The notes beneath the pieces are model-generated. The model saw nothing but the letters and a program-made list of their open reading frames with translations. It was not told where the DNA came from and did not search any database. A program made the translations under genes and the position numbers. Below are positions 28,927 to 38,100 of a DNA stretch of 64,000 nt, in pieces. This DNA is from Empedobacter falsenii (GTDB lineage Bacteria; Bacteroidota; Bacteroidia; Flavobacteriales; Weeksellaceae), in NCBI RefSeq assembly GCF_019308355.1, contig NZ_JAAGKM010000001.1:208738-272737 (forward strand). The letters run 5' to 3'. Numbering within the stretch: position 1 is the first letter of the stretch; every line of letters starts with the position of its first letter.

Positions 28927-28956
28927 CTTTTTAATTTGATTTTTTACAATTTTTAC

Positions 28957-29029
28957 GCGGGAATAGCTCAATTGGTAGAGCGTCAGCCTTCCAAGCTGAA
29001 TGTTGCGAGTTCGAGTCTCGTTTCCCGCT
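28957..29029 (+). tRNA. tRNA-Gly (anticodon TCC)
   Basis: 73-nt cloverleaf with acceptor GCGGGAA / TTCCCGC, anticodon stem TCAGC / GCTGA and loop CTTCCAA (TCC). Two further copies of the same tRNA occur near 43.6 and 43.8 kb. CCA is not encoded. Confidence 0.97.
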
Positions 29030-29033
29030 CATA

Positions 29034-29065
29034 AAAAAGCCGAAGAAAATTTTCTTCGGCTTTTT
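29034..29065 (+). terminator. Terminator of the first tRNA cluster
   Basis: Palindrome GCCGAAGAAAATTTTCTTCGGC flanked by A5 and T5. The stem core GCCGAAGA recurs in the terminator of the second cluster. Confidence 0.9.
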
Positions 29066-29079
29066 CTATTTAGAGTCTG

Positions 29080-29220
29080 TTTAAATTTATATTGCAAAAA
29101 TGTTTATAAGTTATTTTTTAGTGAATAGAGGCAAATTTTGTAGTGATAGTGATTTACTATCGTTAAAAATTTAACGAATATGCAGCAAAAAAGAAGTATA
29201 AACAAATTATCAAATGAATT
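29080..29220. other. Intergenic sequence with small inverted repeat, possible mobile-element remnant
   Basis: The stretch begins GAGTCTGTTTAAATTT and contains GATAGT-gattt-ACTATC and TTAAAAATTTAA palindromes. It has no open frame and separates the tRNA terminator from the DUF3817 gene. It reads like the end of an insertion sequence, but no transposase is seen. Confidence 0.25.
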
Positions 29221-29532
29221 TTAATTCTCTTGCTCCTCTAATATTTTCTTATACTTCTTCCCTTCTATAAATTTTTTCTCAGCCCAAATTGTCCCACCTG
29301 GAACAACTCCAGCAAAAAAGAAAATAAGAAATATCGTCATATTCCAATTATACTTCTCCTTTACCAAATAAAGAACCGCAACATATAAAAGAAATAAAAC
29401 ACCATGTATTTTCCCTGCATAAGGAACCCAAGACGGATCATCAAAAATATATTTTAAAGGCATAGCTATAAAAAACAATACAACTGCAGATATAGCTTCT
29501 ACATATCCAATAATCTTAAAGAATTTCAACAT
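29221..29532 (-). CDS. DUF3817 domain membrane protein, first copy
   Basis: 103 residues with three or four membrane segments and the DUF3817 features: FFKIIGYVEAISAVVLFF, AMPLKYIFDDPSWVPYAGKIHG, and GVVPGGTIWAEKKFIEGKKYK at the C-terminus. The function of the family is unknown. A second copy, about 65-70% identical by eye, lies at the other tRNA cluster (43969-44280) in the same relative position and orientation, so both derive from a duplication. The reading frame here is AT-richer than the second copy. Confidence 0.85.
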   Translation of the reverse strand: MLKFFKIIGYVEAISAVVLFFIAMPLKYIFDDPSWVPYAGKIHGVLFLLYVAVLYLVKEKYNWNMTIFLIFFFAGVVPGGTIWAEKKFIEGKKYKKILEEQEN

Positions 29533-29689
29533 TACTTTTAAATTTTTAAAAACAAAAATAATTTTTAAATATTAGACTACTACTATACTTCCCAATAATT
29601 AAAAATACTCTAAATAACTTCACACATTATAACAAAACAATAAAACACTTTTTATTACCATATTATTTCTCATTTCTTTCTAAATATAT

Positions 29690-29820
29690 TCTTGGGCAAT
29701 CCCTACGGGTCGCGCTATTCATTTCAATCTTTTATAAATAAGCACGAAAATGATAACAAAGTACAGTTTGTTACCTATTTAAAAAAGGATTTACATTACT
29801 ATCGCTATTGCATGTTTAGA
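29690..29820. repeat. Imperfect inverted repeat in gene-free region
   Basis: A segment reading GGTCGCGCTATTCATTTCAA is followed ~80 bp later by an imperfect complement (AAAGGATTTACATTACTATCGC). This resembles conserved dispersed sequences of Bacteroidota genomes associated with decayed mobile DNA. The rest of 29533-29849 is AT-rich sequence without frames or signals. Confidence 0.4.
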
Positions 29821-29849
29821 TTTTGAAAAATTAAGAGCTTATTTAAAAT

Positions 29850-30105
29850 TCATCTAATAATTTGTTTATACTATTTTTTGATAAAAATGAATAGAATATG
29901 AAGAAAAATAATTCCTTAAAATAGGAATATATATAAGATAAAGTTGTTTGCTTTTGTTAGTTCTAAATAGAACAATTCATAAACTTTTATAAGAATATTA
30001 CTTGGATACAAATTCTTTGCCCATAAAACTTATTTTAAATTATTGAATATAAGTTATAAAACTTCGTATTTAACTGTATATAAGAGACACACTAAATATA
30101 AACTA
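29850..30105 (-). pseudogene. Decayed 3' end of a DHA2 (EmrB-like) exporter gene
   Basis: On the plus strand this segment aligns over its full length with 31585-31850, the 3' end of the chimeric exporter gene: shared blocks include AAGAAAAATAATTCCT, AAAATAGGAATA, AACAATTCATAA, TTGAATATAAGTT and ACTAAAT, in the same order and spacing. Many substitutions and small gaps break the reading frame. It corresponds to roughly the last 85 codons. It must be a relic of an earlier exporter copy and, with the chimeric gene, flanks the glycerol dehydrogenase gene as a direct repeat. Confidence 0.75.
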
Positions 30106-30130
30106 TTCTATTTACTTCCAAACGAAAAAA

Positions 30131-30165
30131 TAAATAAGCTCGCTTGGTTCAAGCGAGCTTATCTA
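30131..30165 (-). terminator. Terminator of the glycerol dehydrogenase gene
   Basis: 12-bp stem ATAAGCTCGCTT / AAGCGAGCTTAT with a GGTTC loop; A-rich flank gives a U-tract on the minus strand. Confidence 0.85.
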
Positions 30166-30187
30166 ATTATAAAATATTAATAATTAA

Positions 30188-31285
30188 TTATTTAATTGAA
30201 GTGCTTAAAAGATCAAGACCTATTAAAGCATTTGCGATTTGTTCTGCTGTAAAATTAGGGCTTAGATTATGCAATGTATCATTTTCATCATTTGCTTTTT
30301 CTCCTATTTTCACTAATTCCTTATAATCCAATTTATCAAGATGCATTTCCTTTAATGTAGTAGGCATATTAATTGAACGATAGAATTTAATATACTTTAT
30401 AATTTCTTTATCCGAACGAGCTTCAAGAACCATTTGAGTAAGTGTACCATAGGCAACTTTTTCTCCATGTGTTAACTCATGTATCTTTCCAGAAACAGCA
30501 GTAAAACCATTATGAATAGCATGAGCTGCTGCTAGTCCTGCGTTTTCAAATCCCAATCCCGAAAGTAAAGTATTTGCTTCTATTACAGCTTCTACAGCAG
30601 GTGTCACTATTTTCTTTTCAACTGCTTTATAAGCGCTATATCCATATTCTAATAATGTTTCTTCACAAACTTTAGCAATAGCTAAACCTGCTATACTTTG
30701 TTGTCCACCAACCATAGATTGTGAATTTGTACGATTTACAGCTTTTGCTTCTACATATGTTGCTAATCCATCTGCTATACCCGATGCAAAAAAGCGAACA
30801 GGAGCTTGCGCACAGATATAGCTATCTACAAACACTAAATCAGGGTTTTTTCTGTAAAAACGATAATCTTCAAAAATACCTTTATCAGAATAAATAACGG
30901 ACAATCCACTAGTAGGAGCATCTGTAGATGCTAACGTTGGAACGATAATAACAGGTAATTTCAAATCATCAGCAATAGCTTTGGCAGAATCAAGTGTTTT
31001 TCCTCCACCTAATCCTATAATCATATTGACATTTTTTTCTTTTGCAATATCTGAAAGTCTAGAAATTTCCTTTTTTGAAGATTCTCCTCCAAAAATTTCA
31101 TAATGGTATTCTACTTTTTCTTTGTCTAACGATGAAGCGATACTCTTTTTAACAAGTTTCCAAACAACATCATCCGCAATTAAAAATGCTTTTTTACCAA
31201 ATGGAACAATATGTTCACCTAATTCTTCAATAATGTTCATTCCCTGAATATATTTACCTGGGGAAGAAAAAATTATTTTGTTCAT
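30188..31285 (-). CDS. gldA: Glycerol dehydrogenase-type iron/zinc alcohol dehydrogenase
   Basis: 365 residues, equal to E. coli GldA (367). Motifs: FSSPGKYIQG at the start, the NAD loop GLGGGKTLDSAKA, IVPTLASTDAPTSGLSV, FASGIADGLATY with the metal-binding Asp, AHAIHNGF and ELTHGEKVAYG with the two metal-binding His. It oxidises glycerol to dihydroxyacetone with NAD, or the reverse. No dihydroxyacetone kinase neighbours it. The gene is an isolated unit flanked by two exporter 3' ends, which suggests arrival by recombination. An 11-bp tandem repeat lies upstream. Confidence 0.88.
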   Translation of the reverse strand: MNKIIFSSPGKYIQGMNIIEELGEHIVPFGKKAFLIADDVVWKLVKKSIASSLDKEKVEYHYEIFGGESSKKEISRLSDIAKEKNVNMIIGLGGGKTLDSAKAIADDLKLPVIIVPTLASTDAPTSGLSVIYSDKGIFEDYRFYRKNPDLVFVDSYICAQAPVRFFASGIADGLATYVEAKAVNRTNSQSMVGGQQSIAGLAIAKVCEETLLEYGYSAYKAVEKKIVTPAVEAVIEANTLLSGLGFENAGLAAAHAIHNGFTAVSGKIHELTHGEKVAYGTLTQMVLEARSDKEIIKYIKFYRSINMPTTLKEMHLDKLDYKELVKIGEKANDENDTLHNLSPNFTAEQIANALIGLDLLSTSIK

Positions 31286-31320
31286 ATTTTTAAGTTTTCA
31301 ACAAAGTTAAAAAAAATAAT

Positions 31321-31357
31321 GTTAAAACACAGTTAAAACACAGTTAAAACACAGTTA
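31321..31357. repeat. 11-bp tandem repeat upstream of gldA
   Basis: Three exact copies of GTTAAAACACA followed by a partial fourth, 36 bp upstream of the gldA start codon. An operator or a replication-slippage product are both possible; the remaining gap to 31569 shows only the exporter terminator. Confidence 0.75.
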
Positions 31358-31509
31358 AATCCTTTAGTGTTTTCAATATAAAAACACACAATATCAGTTA
31401 TTTAGAAAATAATAATTTGATAAAATCATAGATAATAGAAGTAAATAAAGGTGTCATCTACATTAATAAAAATTCAAGATAACAATAACAGTGATATTCT
31501 ATTTTGTAT

Positions 31510-31550
31510 AAAAAAGTCACAAAGGACATAACATCCTTTGTGACTTTTTT
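31510..31550 (-). terminator. Terminator of the chimeric exporter gene
   Basis: Stem AAAAAGTCACAAAGGA / TCCTTTGTGACTTTTTT with a short loop; symmetrical A and T tracts. Confidence 0.88.
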
Positions 31551-31569
31551 ATATGAATATTAATATTTT

Positions 31570-33693
31570 TTAGTGTCCTGCACTAATTACTCTTCCTGCT
31601 CCTTTTTTAATAAAGAACAAAATGAATGGAATACACACAAGAAAAATAATTCCTAAAAATAGGAATACATCCATATATGTAAGTACAGTTGCTTGTTTTG
31701 TTACTTGTAAATCTAACAATTCATAAGCTTTGGCAAGTGCATCGTTGGGTGCAAAACCTTTACTTATGAAACTCATTTTTAATTGCTGAATATAAGTTTG
31801 AACTTCATATTTAGTTGTATCTAGATGAGATACTAAATTTAAGCGATGTCCTACTGTCCAACGAGAAATAAACGTTGTTATGATTGCAATACCAAATGAA
31901 CCTCCTAATTGACGCATCATTCCAGTAAATGCTGCACCTTCACCTATTTGTTGCCCTTTTAAACTAGACAACGACAATGTTGTAATTGGTACAAATAGTA
32001 ATCCTAAACCAACTCCACGAACTACTAATGGCCAAAAGAAATGTTCTGAGCCTGTGTCTGGTGTAAGAATGTTATATGACCAAAAACTATAACAAAAAAA
32101 GATAAAAAATCCTCCTGCAACAAGATATTTTGGTTCTACACCTTTTTGTAACATGGTTGCTATAATTGGCATCATAAAGGCTGTCATAAGCGAAGATGGT
32201 ATCAATAACAATCCTGCATCTGTTGCTGTCCATCCAAGGATAGATTGTGTATAAATTGGAATAACAAACGTAGAACCGTATAATCCGAAACCTAAAATAA
32301 AAGACAAAATAGTACCTATTGCAAGATTACTATCTTTTAATACTTTTAGGTTTACAATTGGGTATTTAAATACTAATTGACGCCATATAAATAATATAAA
32401 TCCAAAGAAACAAGTTATAGTCAATATCAAAATTGTACTATTGGAAAACCAATCGTCTTGCTGACCATGTTCTAATACATACTGTAAAGAACCTACAGAA
32501 ACAGCTAACAAAATGATTCCAATAAAATCTACTTGATTCAATTTAGATTTCTCTGCATATTTTGGACTTTTAACATACGAAAGTGTTAGTAATGTTGCTA
32601 TAATACCAATTGGAATATTGATATAGAATATGTAGGGCCAAGACCAATTATCTACTATATATCCCCCTAATGGAGGACCAAGTGTAGGGCCAACAATTAC
32701 TCCCATACCATATATAGCTTGTGCTAACCCACGTTTTTCTGGTGGGTAACTTTCTGTAATAATTGTTTGAGACGTTACTAATAATGCTCCACCTCCAAGA
32801 CCTTGAATAAAACGAAAAAGAATAATTTCCCACATTGTTGATGCATTTCCACAAAGAAATGATGCAACAGTAAAGATAATGATAGATGTAGCAAAGTAAT
32901 TTCTTCTTCCGAATTGTTGGGATAGCCAACTTGTCATAGGAACTACAATAACATTGGCAATTGCGTAAGCTGTTACAACCCAGGCAATATCGGTTAATGA
33001 CACACCTAAACTACCTTTCATATCATTCATAGCAACGTTAACAATTGTAGTATCTACAATTGTACAATTATTCGCCAAACGAATTACGCCTCCACATGCA
33101 ATTACTTTTGCTTTTGCTTCATCCATAAACGGTTTTGCTAGCTTCAGAATCGCATCTTGTTCTAAAATACAATCGACATCAATACAAACAATATAATCGT
33201 TTGCTGCAATATTAATTCCGACATTTAGCGCATCCGATTTTCCTCCATTTACTTTGTCAACAATAATTAATTTCTTGAAAACAGGATTTGTACTTTTATA
33301 AATTGCATTAATTGGTTTCGTTTCTATATTTCCTTCAACGAAATAATCAATTTTAATCAAATCATACGCTTCAATTAATCGTTGCAACGAATCATCTTTG
33401 GAACCATCATTTACAATAATAATTTCGAGTTGATTGTAATACAACGACAACAAAGAACGCACGTTCTCCACAATCGTTGCACCTTCATTATAAGCGGGCG
33501 CAATAAGGCTAAAAGTTGGCGCATTTGGCGATGTTGCAATAAGCGAATAATCTGTAAAACTGTTTTTTCGTATATAAGATTTTATCGCTCCTTTTGCATA
33601 AAAACCTATCCATCCATAGACTAAAATTAATAGGATTGAATAAAAAAGGAAGCCGTAAATAAAAAAATCGAAAGCCGTTTCTAGCCAATTCAT
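31570..33693 (-). CDS. Chimera: truncated GT2 glycosyltransferase fused to DHA2 exporter
   Basis: 707 residues in one frame. Residues 1-210 are the first half of a membrane-bound family 2 glycosyltransferase: a membrane segment at 10-32, FSLIAPAYNEG, IIIVNDGSKDDS, KVNGGKSDALNVG and CIDVDCIL (DxD). The ED and QRNRW parts of the catalytic site and the C-terminal membrane segments are missing. From residue 211 (about position 33063) the sequence switches to TIVDTTIVNVAMNDMKGS and follows the EmrB at 58920-60491 to its end at roughly 90-95% protein identity. The first ~28 residues of the exporter, half of its first membrane helix, are lost. DNA of the two exporters differs at many third positions, so the join is not a recent copy of the local emrB. 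The GT2 part is surely inactive; export activity is doubtful. Confidence 0.9.
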   Translation of the reverse strand: MNWLETAFDFFIYGFLFYSILLILVYGWIGFYAKGAIKSYIRKNSFTDYSLIATSPNAPTFSLIAPAYNEGATIVENVRSLLSLYYNQLEIIIVNDGSKDDSLQRLIEAYDLIKIDYFVEGNIETKPINAIYKSTNPVFKKLIIVDKVNGGKSDALNVGINIAANDYIVCIDVDCILEQDAILKLAKPFMDEAKAKVIACGGVIRLANNCTIVDTTIVNVAMNDMKGSLGVSLTDIAWVVTAYAIANVIVVPMTSWLSQQFGRRNYFATSIIIFTVASFLCGNASTMWEIILFRFIQGLGGGALLVTSQTIITESYPPEKRGLAQAIYGMGVIVGPTLGPPLGGYIVDNWSWPYIFYINIPIGIIATLLTLSYVKSPKYAEKSKLNQVDFIGIILLAVSVGSLQYVLEHGQQDDWFSNSTILILTITCFFGFILFIWRQLVFKYPIVNLKVLKDSNLAIGTILSFILGFGLYGSTFVIPIYTQSILGWTATDAGLLLIPSSLMTAFMMPIIATMLQKGVEPKYLVAGGFFIFFCYSFWSYNILTPDTGSEHFFWPLVVRGVGLGLLFVPITTLSLSSLKGQQIGEGAAFTGMMRQLGGSFGIAIITTFISRWTVGHRLNLVSHLDTTKYEVQTYIQQLKMSFISKGFAPNDALAKAYELLDLQVTKQATVLTYMDVFLFLGIIFLVCIPFILFFIKKGAGRVISAGH

Positions 33694-33695
33694 GA

Positions 33696-34760
33696 TTAGT
33701 TTTCTTGGATAATTTGATTAATAATTTGTTTTAATTCAGGAGAGTTTGATTGATGTGCAAGTTTTTGTAAATTGGTTTTTGAACAACAATTATTTAACGC
33801 TCTTACACTTGCTTTTTTGACAGAAAATGATGGATTTTCCTTTGCTTGAGTTTCTAAAAATGTGTTATTTTCTGGATTTGAGATTTTTTCTAAAGCTTTT
33901 AAAATTTGAATTTGAAACTTTTCGTTACACGTTTCATATTGCTCAATCAATAATTTTGATGTTGAATCATCTTCGATTCTGACTAATGTTTTAATCGTTT
34001 CTTCCACAACTTTTTCATCAGAATCGTGCAAATTATCTGCAACCAAATCGTGCATTTGCAACAATTGAAACTTGCGAATTAATTTCATTGTTAGAATTTT
34101 CACACTTTGATTAGGTGATTTCAACCAATTCGAAATTATGACATAAACCTCATCAAGATTTGGTAAAATTGTAATTGCATCCAACAATTTCAACTGTTGC
34201 CAATCCGTCAATTGCTATTGTAAATTATCCAAAAAATATAAACCTTCGAAACCAGCAAATTTCGTTAAACCATATTGCGCTTCAGATCGTACTAAATCAT
34301 TTTTATGTTGTAACATACTTTTGATTTTTGGTAAAGTTTCAACATGATTCATCGTCGTAACTTCTTGTATTGCCTCGGCTATTTCATGATTTTTTTGACT
34401 ATTTAATTTCTGTAAGGATATTTTTTTTAATTGATAATGGTCAAATAAATTTTGAATACTTTCTTTTGAATTTCCAGAAAAATTTTGTTCCGCTTTTAAT
34501 AATTTTTTGATAAAATAATGTTTGAATGAACTTGATTTCAAATAATCCGTAAAATCAGTATTCGAATTGGATTGCTCATCCAAAATTGTTTCATAAATTT
34601 CTTGATCAATAATAGCATTCCACTTATTTTTCTTTGTAATGGTTTTATATTCAATTATACTTGTCAATAACGTATAAATAATTGTCAAAAAAAGTAAAAT
34701 AAGTAGAACGTAGATTCCTACGATTAACTCGGTATAGGTTATAATTTGTAGGATAATCAT
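33696..34760 (-). pseudogene. HEAT-repeat membrane protein gene split by in-frame TAG
   Basis: Two open pieces lie in the same frame: 181 codons (34760-34215) ending in TAG at 34217-34215, and a continuation from codon CAA-TTG (34214-34209) to 33696. Joined they give about 354 residues: an N-terminal membrane segment (residues 8-35), a linker, then HEAT-type helical repeats (for example NHVETLPKIKSMLQHKNDLVRSEAQ and DEKVVEETIKTLVRIEDDS). A C-to-T change of a CAG codon would explain the stop. HEAT proteins next to GT2 and two-component genes are common in flavobacteria. The second piece could only be translated from a TTG. It ends 2 bp before the GT2 start. Confidence 0.75.
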
Positions 34761-34764
34761 GCTT

Positions 34765-35121
34765 TTATTTTAGTAATTTCTTCACGCGAACAGACAATTC
34801 AATAGGGCTAAATGGTTTCACCATAAAATCATTTGCACCCAAATTAAATGCTTCCACCACCACATCTTCTTGCCCTAAAGAAGACAAAATAATCATTGGT
34901 GTTTCGGAATTCTTACTTTTTCTAACAGCACTAATAATCTCCAAACCAGACGCAAAAGGCATCATAATATCGGTAATAATCAAATCAATATCTTCAGTCT
35001 CAATCTTACTGATTGCTTCTTTTCCATTTCGTGTTAAAACAACTTTGTAACCTTCTTTTTTCAGTTTGTGCTCAATTGTTTTTAAAATCAATTCATCGTC
35101 TTCGGCAATTAAAATCTGCAT
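34765..35121 (-). CDS. Single-domain response regulator
   Basis: 118 residues, a lone receiver domain. The acidic pocket is EDDE at residues 6-9, the phosphorylated Asp is in LIITDIMMP (about residue 52) and the conserved Lys is in FMVKPFSP (about 102). No output domain is present, so it acts by protein contact, CheY-like, or relays phosphate. It sits 11 bp downstream of a hybrid kinase gene with an HPt domain and 4 bp before the HEAT gene, which fits one phosphorelay operon. Confidence 0.92.
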   Translation of the reverse strand: MQILIAEDDELILKTIEHKLKKEGYKVVLTRNGKEAISKIETEDIDLIITDIMMPFASGLEIISAVRKSKNSETPMIILSSLGQEDVVVEAFNLGANDFMVKPFSPIELSVRVKKLLK

Positions 35122-35132
35122 AATATTGGTTT

Positions 35133-38100
35133 TTAAATATTTTTTAAATAGTTAATAACTAATTCTATTTCGGTTTTTACTTTAATAATCAGCTGGTTTT
35201 CTTGTAGGTAATTGATTGAAGTTGATTTTTCTATTTGTTCGGTTAAATCAGCCAAAATTGTTAGTCCAGCAGTTTTTGCTGTTCCTTTTACTTTATGACC
35301 TAATTGATTTAATCCTTCTAAATTTTGTTTGTTGAAATAAGTTTCAAATTCTTGTACAGATTTTTCTAACTCATTAATAATTATTTCTATAAACATTTTT
35401 CTAAACGATTCGTCGTCTTTCGTATAATTATTTATCATAGAAAGATCAAGGTGATTTCCAAAATCGTTGGTTTCATTCTTTTCTTTTTTAGAAAAATCTA
35501 ACCATTTTTCTAGGACATCAAAAATATCTTTTTCTCGAATTGGTTTTGCTAAGAAATCATTCAATCCAGCATTAAGACATTTTTCCTTTTCGCCTTTTAC
35601 ATTTCCCGCTGTCACTGCAATAATCGGAGTTTCTTGAAAATTGTTTAATAAACGAATAACCTTAGTTGCTTCAATACCATTCATTTCTGGCATTTGAATA
35701 TCCATCAAAATTAAATCAATCTTATTTTCTTGACAAATTGATACGGCTTCCGCTCCATTCGCAGCCGTATACAAAATAGAATTTGGTGCAATATTTTTGA
35801 TAATCTGCTGATTTAAAGCCATATTAACTAAATTATCATCAGCAATTAAAATATGAAATTGTTTCGAAAAATCTTGCGAAATTTCTTCTTGATTTTCAAT
35901 TTCTATGGTTTGAATTTCTTTCGAATCAATAATCGTTTTACGCAGCGTATCAAACAATTCTTCCGACTTAATTGGTTTCAATAATCGCGAAGTAATTCCC
36001 AATTCTTTTGCTTTCTGAATTAGATATTCATCCTCAGAAGAACTATGCAATAATACTAAAGGAATTTTTGTATTCTTAGTTACAAAATACTCTTTTATTT
36101 TCTGAATTGTTTCTAAACCATTTAAAACTGGCATGTGATAATCCATCAAAATAACATCGTAAACATTGCCATTCAAAACTTTCTGAAGCGCTTCCATTCC
36201 ATTGTTCGCAATATCAGACGTTATATTTTTGAACTGCAACATATGCTGCAAAATCATTTGATTACTTTGATTATCATCTACAATCAACACATGATTTATT
36301 TCTTCCAAATGATCAAATTGTTGCTCAATATTATATTCGTAATCAACTTCTAAATCAAAGAAAAATGTAGAACCTTTATCTATTTCGCTTTGCAATTCTA
36401 GATGACTTCCGAAATAATTTAATAACTTATTCGAAATTGTTAAACCTAAACCAGTTCCTCCGAAACGTTTACTAACAGTACTATCCTCTTGAGTAAATGC
36501 ATCAAAAATCTTGACTTGTTTTTCTGGTTTTATACCAATTCCTGTATCACGAACAGAGAATCTCAATTTTGCTTTTTCTCCTTTCACAATTGGTTCAACT
36601 TGACTAATTTTTAGTTCTATTTCTCCACTATCCGTAAATTTCACAGCGTTTCCAAGTAGATTAATTAGCACTTGTTTCAATCGAGCTTCATCAATCCAAA
36701 TAAATTGAGGTAAATTATTATCTATATTCAACAACAATTCAATTTTTTTGTTTTCGGCTTGATAAAGAATCACATTGATTACTTGATTTCCTAACTCGAA
36801 CAAATTATTTTTTTCTATCGAAACATCCATTCGACCCGATTCAATTTTAGAGAAATCTAAAATATCATTTATTATTGACAACAATGAATTTGCAGAATCA
36901 TTAATAAAATTCAAATATTGTTTTTGAGTCGGATTAAGTGGCGTTTTCAACAATAAATCAGAGAAACCAATCACACCATTTAAAGGTGTTCGAATCTCGT
37001 GACTCATATTGGCTAAAAACTCAGACTTTGCCTTACTAGCGATATCCGCATTCTTTTTGGCTTTTTTAAGTTCTTTATTTTTCTTGACAGATTCTGTTAT
37101 ATTTTGCGAAAACATAATCAGACCACCAATCTGTTTTTTGTTGATATACCACGGATGAATCGCCCACGAATAGTGTTGATCTGTATCATATTTTGGTGTA
37201 CGATAAATCATATCTTCATTCGAATAATTTTCGCCTTGCAAACAAGCTTCATAAATCGCTTTTCTTTCTGCTGGAACATTGTACATTTCGTAATGAGATT
37301 TTCCGATCACATTTTTCTTTTTTATCACAAATTCATCACACCATTGATTACTCAAAGTCAGATAATTCATTTCATTATCAAACATAGCAACAGAAGCAGG
37401 TACGTGATTAATAAATGTTTCGAAAATAGCTTTTTGTCGAGCCAACTCTAACGTATAACGTTTTCTCTCATTAATATCCTGAAAAATTCCAAAAACGCTA
37501 ACACATTCACCATTTACAAATTCTGGAATTCCTTTGCATCTTACCCAAATTGTTTTTCCATTTTGCGTAACGATTTGCAATTCCATATCATATTCAATCC
37601 CTTTTTCTACGGCATCTCTAAAGGCTTTCTTGATTTTTGGATAACTACTTTTAGCTTCATAAAAATGAAGTGCAGTTTCTACATTTGGTTCATAATCTGG
37701 TTCAACTTCGTGGATTTTTTTCGTCGTATCTGCCCAAATTAATTTTTGTTGAATCAAATCATATTTCCAACCTCCAACATTTGCAACTTCGTATGTATGA
37801 TCTAACAATTGACGAACACGATTAAGATCTCTTTCCAACAAAGTTCTTTGCGTCATATCCACCGCAGTGCTCATTACAACAGGATTTCCTTCGTTATCTT
37901 TGTCCAAAATATTGCTGTATAACCAATATGTCAACGAACCATCTTTCTTAATCAAACTCATCAATCCAGAATCTTGCTTTTTACTCAAAATTGTTTCGAT
38001 ATAGGTTTGATATTCTTTTTGATTAGCTTTTGGAATTAAATTTTTCAGATTCAAATCTTTTGCTTCACTTTCTGAATAGCCCATAGATTCTAATCCCGTC

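Noticed and set aside
33696..34760. Stop-codon recoding as explanation of the split genes
   Set aside because: The two interrupted genes use different stops (TAG and TAA), and all other genes end normally with these codons.
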